A DNA stretch of 16,081 nucleotides from an uncultured Faecalibacterium sp. (GTDB lineage: Bacteria > Bacillota > Clostridia > Oscillospirales > Ruminococcaceae), in assembly GCA_937917475.1 (NCBI GenBank), contig CALDNF010000083.1:1-16081 (forward strand), in the 5' to 3' direction. Below, in pieces: positions 6,897-13,987 of the stretch; position 1 is the first letter of the stretch; each line of letters opens with the position of its first letter. Below the pieces are notes generated by a model. The model was not told the origin of the DNA. It searched no databases and saw only the letters and a program-made list of their open reading frames with translations. A program made the translations under genes and the position numbers.

Positions 6897-7769
6897 TCAG
6901 CCCTCCGAACCATTCCGCTTGGTATGCTCCAACAGCGTTTCGCTCAGCTTACAGTAGCCGCCGCAGCCCTTGGATTTATGCAGAAAATGGAACAGCCCGG
7001 GCTTCACGCTGCCCACCAGGATGCTGGTGATGTTGTCATGTTCGCCACGCTTTTTGCACAGTTCCGTGTTTTTCTCAAGAGCCTCCTGCATTTTGTCCTC
7101 CTTGCAGGGGACATGGCAGTTCTTTTCGATCTCCGCTTCAGTCACACGGCGGCGGAAGCCGTCGCAGCAGAGCAAAAACTGCTGGCCCGGGCGGATGGTG
7201 CCGGACAAAAAGTCCGGTTTGACTGCATTTCCGGCACCCACGCATTGAAGCAGCAGGTTCTGGCGGGGGTCCTTGCGGGCCTGCTGAGGCGTGAGCCGCC
7301 CTGCATCGATCTCCTGCTGCACCACCGAGTGATCCACCGTGAGCTGCTTTGCGGGACCGTCGCCAAAGCTATACACCCGGCAGTCGCCCACATGGCAGAT
7401 GTAGTACCGCCCGCCCAGCAGCAGCAGAGCCTCCACCGTCGTTCCCAGCCGGAAGCCCTCTTTTTCCGAGGAGTCCTTGAGGGTGGTGTGGATCTTCTGC
7501 ACCAGCTCATCCCACTCATCAAAGATGTCGTCTCTGGGATTTTCCTCCCGGCAAAGGACGGGCATCCGCTCGTCGAACCAGTCCCGGAACGCCCAGACCA
7601 CCGCTGCGCTGGCAAGCTCGCCCATTTTCAGGCCGCCCACGCCGTCGCAAATGACCGCAAGAACGATTTCATCATCCCTGCCTCTCTGGGCCCGGGCCAG
7701 CAGAAGCGAGTCCTGATTGGTTTCTTTTTTGATCCCGATATCGGAATCACAGGCGGCACAAAAATTCAT
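6897..7769 (-). CDS. PP2C-family Ser/Thr phosphatase (second)
   Basis: This is a 290-residue PP2C phosphatase. Motifs: KKETNQDS (14-21), CDGVGG (41-46), GTT (109-111), HVGDCR (126-131), CCDGF (201-205) and HDNIT (244-248), so the metal-binding Asp set is intact. It differs clearly from the PP2C at 2373-3269: it lacks the long acidic N-terminal extension and has instead a Cys-, Lys- and His-containing tail (about 256-290) beyond the usual fold. The N-terminus has a CAAC pair (4-7). AGGAG lies 10 bases before the ATG. It is just downstream of the membrane kinase and the 45-residue membrane protein, so it is probably the reset enzyme for that kinase. Confidence 0.95.
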   Translation of the reverse strand: MNFCAACDSDIGIKKETNQDSLLLARAQRGRDDEIVLAVICDGVGGLKMGELASAAVVWAFRDWFDERMPVLCREENPRDDIFDEWDELVQKIHTTLKDSSEKEGFRLGTTVEALLLLGGRYYICHVGDCRVYSFGDGPAKQLTVDHSVVQQEIDAGRLTPQQARKDPRQNLLLQCVGAGNAVKPDFLSGTIRPGQQFLLCCDGFRRRVTEAEIEKNCHVPCKEDKMQEALEKNTELCKKRGEHDNITSILVGSVKPGLFHFLHKSKGCGGYCKLSETLLEHTKRNGSEG

Positions 7770-7794
7770 AGTCTGATTGCTCCTGCGTTATTTT

Positions 7795-7932
7795 TTAGCG
7801 ATATTCCCGCTCGATCTCATGGAGTACGGCTTTTTTGCGGCTGTGGAGCACCACGCCCCCGATCACCGCCAGAAGCACCGCTGCCACCAGCAGTGCGATC
7901 CCGACCGCCACCATTATCTGTCCTACCGACAT
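7795..7932 (-). CDS. Small single-span membrane protein (45 aa)
   Basis: This is a 45-residue protein that short-ORF cut-offs would miss. It starts MSVGQIMVAVG, has one hydrophobic span (about 7-29), then a positively charged segment (HSRKKAV) and a charged helix-like end (HEIEREYR). By the positive-inside rule the C-terminus would be cytoplasmic. AAAGGAG lies 7 bases before ATG 7932, and the gene fits exactly between the kinase (18 bases) and the PP2C (25 bases) on the same strand, which supports it as real. It may be an adaptor or regulator of the neighbouring membrane kinase; no family was recognised. Confidence 0.75.
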   Translation of the reverse strand: MSVGQIMVAVGIALLVAAVLLAVIGGVVLHSRKKAVLHEIEREYR

Positions 7933-7950
7933 CTGACCGCTCCTTTCCGC

Positions 7951-10122
7951 TTACTTCCAGTAGTTGAGCATCATCCGGTTCAGCTCTTCCATCTGGGGGT
8001 CGTACACGCCGGAGGCCTGTGCTTCCTTGTAGAGCTGCTGCGCCTGCTGCCCATCGTTCCGGGTCTCGGCATAGTTGGGGCTGCTCTTCTGCGCAGCCAG
8101 CTCACCCTTGACGAAAGCCAGCCACATGAACACCCGGTAATCCTTGGGGTAATCCTGCACCAGGGCTTCCAGCGTGGTCTCGGCATCGGCAAAGCTCTTG
8201 AGCTGATACTGAAGCATGGCCGTGTTCAGCCGCACTTCCAGACTGGTGTTGCCGTTTTCCTGCATCTTCTGGTAGATCTCCAGTGCATTTCTGCGGCCGG
8301 TATCGCTGCCGGTGGCGTTCGCCTGCCGGATGTAAGCTTCAGCCAGCGGACCGCCCAGAACATTATAATAGCTGTCCGGCAGCTCGCTCAGGCCCAGTTC
8401 CAGCAGATGGATCTCATCATCCAGCGCATCGTCGCCCATTTCGGTGCAGACATCGGCGGCAAGGCGGTAAGCCCGTGCCCGCTGCTCCGGGTCGTCGTCG
8501 GTGCTGGCCGCAATGGCTTCCCGGGCGTCATACAGAGCCGATTCCAAATCGCCGCTGCGGCGGGCGATCTCGCCCTCCACGATGAAGTAATCGCTGCTCT
8601 GCTCCGAGCCGGGAATCGCCTGCGCCATCTGGCTCAGGGTCTCTTCCGCACTGGAAAAATCGCCCAGCTGGAGCTGTGCCGTGGCAAGCTCCTGATAGTA
8701 CTGAGACACCCGGGGTGCAAACTGGATGGCAGACTGATACATCGTCACTGCCGATGCATAATCGCCCAGCGCATAGTTGGCCTCGGCCCCTACACAGTAG
8801 AGGTTGGCTGCACTCTGGCTGCTGTAGTATTTCAGATCCCGGGAGCGGGCATTTTCCACCGCATCCAGACACTCCTGATACCGGCCCTGCCGGTAGAGGA
8901 GGACAGCCTTTTCCACATAGGCTTCCAGCTGGTCGTCGTAGATGGCAATGGCCTCGTCCAGAGCCTTTTCGGCCTCGTCGAACTGCAGATTCTCGCCCGC
9001 CGTCCGGCCCTTGCGGACCAGAGAATCGTAGGCGGAATACCGCTCCACGCCGATGCGCTGCACGCCCAGACCGATAGTCACGCCACCGGCAATGGCCAGC
9101 AGCACCGAGAACACGGCCACCATCCGCTGCCCAAAGACGACACTCTTGTACCGGCCGTCAATGGCGTGGATGTCCTGCAAAGCACGCAGCATCTCCTGCG
9201 CATCACAGAACCGGTCCTCCTGCCTTTTCTGCATGGCCCGGGTCAGGATGGACTGGAAGCTCCGGCTGAGCTTGAGCTTGTAGGTCGTGATGGGCCGCAC
9301 TTCTTTGAGGGAGTGGGCCGGAGCGTTTCCCGTGACTGCAAAGTACAGCGTTGCACCGATGCCATATACATCGGTCCGCTTGCTGATGGTGCCATAACCG
9401 CCCGCTCCGGTAGCCATAGCCGCCGTTGCCGAGTAATTTGCGCTGCTGCCGGTGGAGGACGCTGCATTCTGGTATGCCGCCGCACTGCCGTAGCCCCGCA
9501 AGGGCATGGTGCCGTCCAGCGGCAGGGTCTCATCATTTACGCCGCCGCCGGGCACAGTGTCCACCGGGCGGGTATACTGCTCCGGAGCTGCATAGCCCGG
9601 CGTTGCGCCGATGGCCAGCACACCCTTGGAGAACACCAGAGAGGTGTTGAAATCGATCAGACAGATATCCCCATTGGGGGTGATCATGATATTGCTGGGT
9701 TTGATGTCGCAGTGGAGGATGGGCGGCACCTGCGAGTGCAGGTAGGCGATGACCTCACAGAGCTGGCAGGCCCAGCGGTACGCCAGCTTCTGGCCCACCG
9801 GGCCGTGAGAAGTGACGTACTTCTGCATATTCTCGCCCTCGATCAGGTCCATGATGGTATACACATAGCCGCTGGGGCTCTCGATCACATCATAGATGCG
9901 GGGGAGGTATTTGTGCTTGAGGGTCTTGAGGATGTTGGCTTCCGCCCGCTCATCCAGCCGGCCCTTGAACTTCTGCTTGACCCGCTTGATGACCACATCC
10001 ACATCAAGGCTGTCCTTGTGGGCCTGATACAGGGTGCCCATGCCGCCTTCGCCCAGAGGGCGGATGCTGCTGTAGCCGCTGCCCAAATCGGTCATCCACT
10101 GCTGGTATTCATTATAATCCAT
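7951..10122 (-). CDS. Membrane Ser/Thr protein kinase with extracytoplasmic TPR repeats
   Basis: This is a 723-residue receptor-like kinase. The kinase domain spans about 17-318: GEGGMG (24-29), Lys46 in VVIKR, HCDIKPSN (137-144; Asp139, Lys141, Asn144), a DFN in place of DFG (157-159), APEQY (179-183) and DVYG (251-254). Between APEQY and DVYG is a roughly 65-residue stretch where about ten residues are usual. It is Gly/Ala/Ser/Thr/Tyr-rich and contains DETLPLDGT (197-205), a likely phospho-Thr docking site. One membrane span (about 333-354) follows, then TPR-like helical repeats to the C-terminus (about 365-715), predicted outside the cell. GGAG lies 10 bases before ATG 10122. The TPR ectodomain suggests sensing of a protein or cell-wall ligand, perhaps with the TPR lipoprotein encoded just upstream. 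The catalytic set is otherwise complete, so activity is likely. Confidence 0.93.
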   Translation of the reverse strand: MDYNEYQQWMTDLGSGYSSIRPLGEGGMGTLYQAHKDSLDVDVVIKRVKQKFKGRLDERAEANILKTLKHKYLPRIYDVIESPSGYVYTIMDLIEGENMQKYVTSHGPVGQKLAYRWACQLCEVIAYLHSQVPPILHCDIKPSNIMITPNGDICLIDFNTSLVFSKGVLAIGATPGYAAPEQYTRPVDTVPGGGVNDETLPLDGTMPLRGYGSAAAYQNAASSTGSSANYSATAAMATGAGGYGTISKRTDVYGIGATLYFAVTGNAPAHSLKEVRPITTYKLKLSRSFQSILTRAMQKRQEDRFCDAQEMLRALQDIHAIDGRYKSVVFGQRMVAVFSVLLAIAGGVTIGLGVQRIGVERYSAYDSLVRKGRTAGENLQFDEAEKALDEAIAIYDDQLEAYVEKAVLLYRQGRYQECLDAVENARSRDLKYYSSQSAANLYCVGAEANYALGDYASAVTMYQSAIQFAPRVSQYYQELATAQLQLGDFSSAEETLSQMAQAIPGSEQSSDYFIVEGEIARRSGDLESALYDAREAIAASTDDDPEQRARAYRLAADVCTEMGDDALDDEIHLLELGLSELPDSYYNVLGGPLAEAYIRQANATGSDTGRRNALEIYQKMQENGNTSLEVRLNTAMLQYQLKSFADAETTLEALVQDYPKDYRVFMWLAFVKGELAAQKSSPNYAETRNDGQQAQQLYKEAQASGVYDPQMEELNRMMLNYWK

Positions 10123-10141
10123 GGTCGTGATTCTCCGATCC

Positions 10142-11065
10142 TCAGTTGGGAAGGCTGAAGCTGGACATATCGATGCCCGGCACCGACATTGCGCTCAGAC
10201 CCTGCTGAATGGCTTCCTGTGCCATCGAGTTTGCGATGCTGGCCGCTTCGCCCTCAAGGCCGCTCTGCTGCACCACTTCCTGTGCTGCACTGCTGGCAAC
10301 GCTCTCGGTGACCTTCTGGACCACCTTCTGGGCGTTGTCGTCCGGCTTCACTTCCACCTTGACCGGCTTGTCGTCCGATTTCTGGACGTTCTCGATCTTC
10401 AGGCTCAGGGTGTAGCTGCCGTCGGTCTTGGTCTCCACTTCGGTCTCGATCTCATTCCACTCGATGCCGTGTTCCTTGGCGGATTCCATCAGCTTCTGCG
10501 CACTCTCTTCGTCGCCGCTGCAGGCATATGCCGCACCCAGAGCTGCGTATGCGGAGGGGTTCTCCGGTTCTTTTTCCAGCCAGGCCTCTGCCACCTGCTG
10601 CAGGTAGGGAGAGTTGGTCTCGTCCAGCTCACTCATGTATCCATCGGCCATGCCGCTGTACACAGCGTTGCCGCCGCCATTCTCCATCAGCAGGGCCGCA
10701 TCATCCAGCACCTTGCCCATGATGGGCTCCACGCTGCCAAAGGTCTCCTCAGCCTGCGTCATGATTTCCTGCGCCTTCTCAGTCTGGCCCAAAGCGGTAT
10801 AAGCTGCATACAGGCCCGCAAAGGCATCCTTGTTCTTGGGATCGTGCTGGATGATCTCAACGTACTGCTGGATCGCATTTTCGTAATCCAGCGAGATCAG
10901 GTAGTTCACGCCCAGATCCAGAACCTTGGTCAGCGAAAACACCGACGACTCCGCAGAGCTTGCCGAATCCGCCGAGAGGGTAGCCATGGAGCTGCGGGGG
11001 CTGCATCCGGTGAGGACCACCGCCGCAGCAAGGGCCGCAGCAGCGGCAATACGCAATTTTTTCAT
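10142..11065 (-). CDS. TPR-containing lipoprotein
   Basis: This is a 307-residue lipoprotein. The signal peptide is KKLR plus an Ala-rich core, with lipobox LTGC (Cys21). ATG 11065 is chosen because it begins a typical lipoprotein signal; an in-frame GTG at 11098 adds 11 residues without benefit. GGGAAG lies only about 4 bases before the ATG, a weak site. After a Ser-rich tether (22-42), TPR-like helical repeats are visible (about 47-110 and 155-200; NYLISLDYENAIQQY and AYAALGAAYACSGDEESA are typical). A beta-like region (208-240) follows, then a long Gln/Ala/Ser-rich helical tail (243-292). It sits 19 bases upstream of the TPR kinase gene, so the two are probably co-transcribed. An outer partner or ligand-presenting protein for the kinase's own TPR ectodomain is the natural guess (inference). 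Confidence 0.9.
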   Translation of the reverse strand: MKKLRIAAAAALAAAVVLTGCSPRSSMATLSADSASSAESSVFSLTKVLDLGVNYLISLDYENAIQQYVEIIQHDPKNKDAFAGLYAAYTALGQTEKAQEIMTQAEETFGSVEPIMGKVLDDAALLMENGGGNAVYSGMADGYMSELDETNSPYLQQVAEAWLEKEPENPSAYAALGAAYACSGDEESAQKLMESAKEHGIEWNEIETEVETKTDGSYTLSLKIENVQKSDDKPVKVEVKPDDNAQKVVQKVTESVASSAAQEVVQQSGLEGEAASIANSMAQEAIQQGLSAMSVPGIDMSSFSLPN

Positions 11066-11085
11066 TTTTCTTCCCAACTTTCTAA

Positions 11086-11100
11086 GTGTGCACCGCACAC
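11086..11100. repeat. Small intergenic inverted repeat
   Basis: GTGTGC and GCACAC form a 6-bp perfect inverted repeat around ACC, in the short gap between the DUF4234-FHA stop and the TPR lipoprotein start. There is no T-run after it, so it is not a convincing terminator. It might stabilise mRNA or mask the weak ribosome-binding site downstream. Confidence 0.35.
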
Positions 11101-11104
11101 AAGA

Positions 11105-11977
11105 TCATAGCAGCTGAAACCGGTTTTTTCCGTCTGCCAGTGCGATCAGGTCGCCCCGTTTCGCATGAGCAGGCTGGTTGAGCGGAAGCTGCCGTCCGCT
11201 TAAAGTCACGCCGTTGGCCGAGAAATTGGTCACGCAGTAGCCCAGCTTTTCGCCGTCGAACTGGACGGCGCAGTGGACACGGCCCACATGGGGGTCGTCC
11301 AGCACCACGCTGACCCGGGATGCATCCCGCCCAAGGAGGATCTTCTCCCCGGGCCGGAGCTCCACTTTGGCCCCGGCGTAAGTGCCGGATACTCCAAGCA
11401 GCGTCCCCCGCTCCGCAATGGGCGTGGAATGCTGCTCTTTGGGCAGGGCAGAAGCTTCCGGGCGATGTTCTGCCGCAGCGGGCCGGGCCGGCTGCTCCGG
11501 CCGTTTCCGGGGAGCAGCGGCCTGTTCGGCCCATGCAGCGGTCAGGCGGTTCATATCCCGGATGGCAAAGTACATCGCTATGAAGTACCCAACTACCGGG
11601 ACCAGCATCACCCAGAGGAAAAAGCTTTCGCCATCCTGCCGGATCTCTGCGCCGAGGTCATCGGCGTTGTTGTACATCCGGTCGATGATCCCCGCCAGCC
11701 AGACGTATTTGTATACGCCCAGCGTTGCAAGGGATAAAAGGATCATCCAGCCCACACCCAGCGTTTTCTCTCCGTCCTTTTTGCAGACGATGTTCAGATC
11801 CTGCACCCATCCGGACAAAAACCAGTAGTGATAGCCCGAAAAAGTGACGATGCTGAGCAGGAGATAGAGCGCAAAGCTGCGGTTCCGGTTCACCTGCGGC
11901 AGGCTTTGCCTGCGGGGCGGGGGAGCCGTCTGCCGGGAGCGGGGCTGCTGGTTTTGTACATTCTGTACGACTGCCAT
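11105..11977 (-). CDS. DUF4234-like membrane protein fused to FHA
   Basis: This is a 290-residue membrane protein. A Pro/Arg/Gln-rich N-terminus (1-33) precedes three or four hydrophobic spans (about 36-54, 74-95 and 118-139). The region around LLSIVTFSGYHYWF, DLN (60-62) and LLSLATLGVYKYVW has the repeated pattern of the DUF4234 family (small membrane domains of unknown function). A Pro/Ala/Glu-rich linker (150-185) leads to a C-terminal FHA domain (about 190-290) with GRDAS (216-220), GRVH (232-235; Gly for Ser) and ANG (254-256). The usual Thr after NG is Val. The gene starts 3 bases after the stop of the upstream DUF975-FHA gene, so translation is probably coupled. Assignment to DUF4234 is by pattern and not by search. 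Confidence 0.88.
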   Translation of the reverse strand: MAVVQNVQNQQPRSRQTAPPPRRQSLPQVNRNRSFALYLLLSIVTFSGYHYWFLSGWVQDLNIVCKKDGEKTLGVGWMILLSLATLGVYKYVWLAGIIDRMYNNADDLGAEIRQDGESFFLWVMLVPVVGYFIAMYFAIRDMNRLTAAWAEQAAAPRKRPEQPARPAAAEHRPEASALPKEQHSTPIAERGTLLGVSGTYAGAKVELRPGEKILLGRDASRVSVVLDDPHVGRVHCAVQFDGEKLGYCVTNFSANGVTLSGRQLPLNQPAHAKRGDLIALADGKNRFQLL

Positions 11978-11980
11978 AAA

Positions 11981-13261
11981 TCAGACCAGACGCACCACGT
12001 TGCTGTTATTGCCCAGTGCGATCTCGGTGCCTCGTGCCAGCGATACCGGCACATTGGCCTGCAGACGGCTGCCCTTGACGTAGGTGCCGTTGCTGGAATA
12101 ATCCACCACAATGTACATCTGGGTGCGGCTGTCGAACATCACCGAGCAGTGACGGCGGCTGATCTTCTCTGCGCCCTGATTGAACACGATCTGTGCCGAA
12201 GCTGCATCACGGCCCAGAACCACCACCTGATCCGCCTTGAGCGGGAAGCTGGAACCGGCATACATACCGGCCACGCCCTCGATGGTGGGCTTTGCTGCAT
12301 CGTTCTGGGGAGCCGGGGGAGTCACCGGGATGCTGTTGGCTTTGGGGGTGTAGACCGGATCATAAATGGTGCCGGGATAACCGCCGGTCAGTGCGCCGCC
12401 GTTGGGGTCGATGCCGATGGTCATGCCGTAGGGGTCGATGTTGGACTTGATGCCATCCAGCGAGATGGCACGGCCCTTGAGCTCCTCATAGAGGATGGCA
12501 GAGGTCATGTTCTCATAGGGGATGGAGTAGAGCAGGCCCACCAGACCGCCGGTCAGGCCGCTGAGGAAATGCCAGCCGATGAAGCTGAGCTCGAAAACAA
12601 AGAGGTCCATCAGATGGCCCTTGGTCATCTCACGGCTCCGCTCCAGCACCTGCTGGGCGGTCAGCTGGGGATGGTCAGCCTGAATCATGGGTACCGGCCA
12701 GTACATCAGGTTCCGACGGATGGTCACGACAAAACCGGCGATCATGCCGGCAGCGATGACCACCAGACCAAAGACGATACCGCCCCAGGACTGCGTTGCC
12801 ACGATGATAATGCCGCCAACAATGCCAGCACCCACCTCGATGACCAGCGGCAGCCACAGGACCGACAGCTCCCTGACTGCTTCCACATAGGCGAACTGCA
12901 CAAAGAAATCAAAGGTCTCAAAGATGCTGCTTGCGCTGGAACGGATGCCATTTTTCTTGAGGGCAAGGTAGTACCGTGACCGTCCGACATTGAAGGGCGT
13001 CGCAATGACATTGCCCAGAATACCGATGATCACACCCACTGCATAAGCCAGAACCAGACCGATCGGCAGCAGCAGGAACGTAAAAATGGTCGAGATCCCG
13101 ATGCCGTAACCTGCCACGACTGCAATGAAGCCGGCCAGAGCCGCCACGGTGATGCTGCTGATGACCCGGTACAGGATCTCCATGCCCACCATGCCGGACT
13201 GGTTTCCGTTTTCCGCCAGATAGCGTTTCGCCTGATCTTTATCCGCAACTCGATTGATCAT
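11981..13261 (-). CDS. DUF975-like membrane protein fused to FHA
   Basis: This is a 426-residue protein with multiple hydrophobic spans (about 28-52, 57-85, 133-155 and 160-182, with a further one near 224-246). The motifs TPFNVGRSRYYL (88-99) and the late block SREMTKGHLMDLF (209-221) followed by LSFIGWHFL (225-233) and IPYENMT (247-253) are typical of the DUF975 integral membrane family. A Pro/Gly/Asn linker (275-325) precedes a C-terminal FHA domain (about 325-426). This FHA is the most complete in the window: GRD (350-352), SRRH (368-371) and SSNGT (389-393) all match consensus, so it should bind phospho-Thr. GGAGGA upstream supports ATG 13261. It is followed 3 bases later by another membrane-FHA fusion. 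DUF975 function is unknown; fusion to FHA suggests phospho-dependent recruitment. Confidence 0.92.
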   Translation of the reverse strand: MINRVADKDQAKRYLAENGNQSGMVGMEILYRVISSITVAALAGFIAVVAGYGIGISTIFTFLLLPIGLVLAYAVGVIIGILGNVIATPFNVGRSRYYLALKKNGIRSSASSIFETFDFFVQFAYVEAVRELSVLWLPLVIEVGAGIVGGIIIVATQSWGGIVFGLVVIAAGMIAGFVVTIRRNLMYWPVPMIQADHPQLTAQQVLERSREMTKGHLMDLFVFELSFIGWHFLSGLTGGLVGLLYSIPYENMTSAILYEELKGRAISLDGIKSNIDPYGMTIGIDPNGGALTGGYPGTIYDPVYTPKANSIPVTPPAPQNDAAKPTIEGVAGMYAGSSFPLKADQVVVLGRDAASAQIVFNQGAEKISRRHCSVMFDSRTQMYIVVDYSSNGTYVKGSRLQANVPVSLARGTEIALGNNSNVVRLV

Positions 13262-13284
13262 TGTTGTTCCTCCGTTCTTTTTTC

Positions 13285-13893
13285 TTACCAGTGGAAGTTC
13301 TCACCGCAGAGAGGAACGAACATCAGCTTGGTGCTGCCAATGCTCAGCTTATCCATGGGCTTGAGCTCCACGGGGTTGAGCACCAGAGCATCGTTGATGT
13401 AGAACAGCTCCTTGGAATCGCCGGGCTGTGCCAGATAGACATTGCCCCGGGGATCATAGACCACCACAGCGTGAGAGCTGCGGGAAACGGTGTTGTCGCC
13501 GCTGATGCAGACGTCCATCTCGGGGGAACGGCCCACGAAATTGCGGCCCTGATGCAGGCGGTAATCGCTGCCCTTGTTCACGCCCTCGACACAGACCAGC
13601 CAGCCCACGACCGGAGCAGCCTTCTCAATGGAGCCGTCCAGCATATCAGCGGTAACAGGCAGGGTCTTGTCGTTGTCCACAGCTGCGGGCTTTGCCGGAG
13701 GAGTGATGCCGGTCAGGGGCTCCGTGGGGACGTTGGAGGGAGTGGCCGGTGCAGCGGTGCTGTTCAGGGGAACCGTCACCTCATTGCCGTTGTTGGCATC
13801 GGCGGCCACACCGCTCATTCCGCAGTGGGGGCAGTTGTTGCCAAAACGTGCAGCGTCATAGAAGTGTCCGTTGGGGCATTTTACGAGAGTCAT
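13285..13893 (-). CDS. Zinc-ribbon protein with FHA domain
   Basis: This is a 202-residue soluble protein. The start is ATG 13893, preceded by GAGGAGG; the reading frame is open 28 codons further upstream but that part is intergenic-like. The N-terminus holds a short zinc-ribbon-like motif: Cys6, His10 and CPHC (21-24). A Thr/Pro/Ala linker (38-90) contains two likely phospho-Thr sites, EVTVPL (38-43) and DKTLPVT (75-81). The C-terminal FHA domain (about 94-195) keeps GRS (121-123) and a variant SRSSH (137-141), but the SNGT motif is replaced by LFYIND (163-168). The segment PVVGWLV...G...G.D is nearly the same in the partial protein at 15688-16081, so the two are paralogues separated by the VWA gene. 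A scaffold that links kinase output to partners is plausible. Confidence 0.9.
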   Translation of the reverse strand: MTLVKCPNGHFYDAARFGNNCPHCGMSGVAADANNGNEVTVPLNSTAAPATPSNVPTEPLTGITPPAKPAAVDNDKTLPVTADMLDGSIEKAAPVVGWLVCVEGVNKGSDYRLHQGRNFVGRSPEMDVCISGDNTVSRSSHAVVVYDPRGNVYLAQPGDSKELFYINDALVLNPVELKPMDKLSIGSTKLMFVPLCGENFHW

Positions 13894-13932
13894 AATAAGT
13901 TCCTCCTCAGTTTTAGAAAAATATTGCAACCA

Positions 13933-13962
13933 TGCCCGGGCCCGCCCAAACAGGCCGGGGCA
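13933..13962 (-). terminator. GC-rich hairpin between the VWA-FHA and zinc-ribbon-FHA genes
   Basis: On the minus strand TGCCC-C-GGCC pairs with GG-C-CCGGGCA-type bases (10 or more pairs, one C/C mismatch, 6-base loop) in the only gap above about 85 bases within the main gene train. A run of five T (13921-13917) follows, but about 11 bases after the stem, so it is a weak or partial terminator, or an mRNA stabiliser that tunes downstream expression. Confidence 0.45.
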
Positions 13963-13987
13963 CGGTACTTCCAACAAATTCAGGGGC

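Noticed and set aside
9372..9576. Frameshift or assembly error in the membrane kinase activation region
   Set aside because: The frame continues cleanly into the expected DVYG helix and TPR region, so this is an in-frame insertion.
7777..10158. Long plus-strand open frame (793 codons) opposite the membrane kinase
   Set aside because: It mirrors the codon structure of the kinase gene, whose motifs are unmistakable. The plus-strand product is His/Arg/Gly-rich without any domain.
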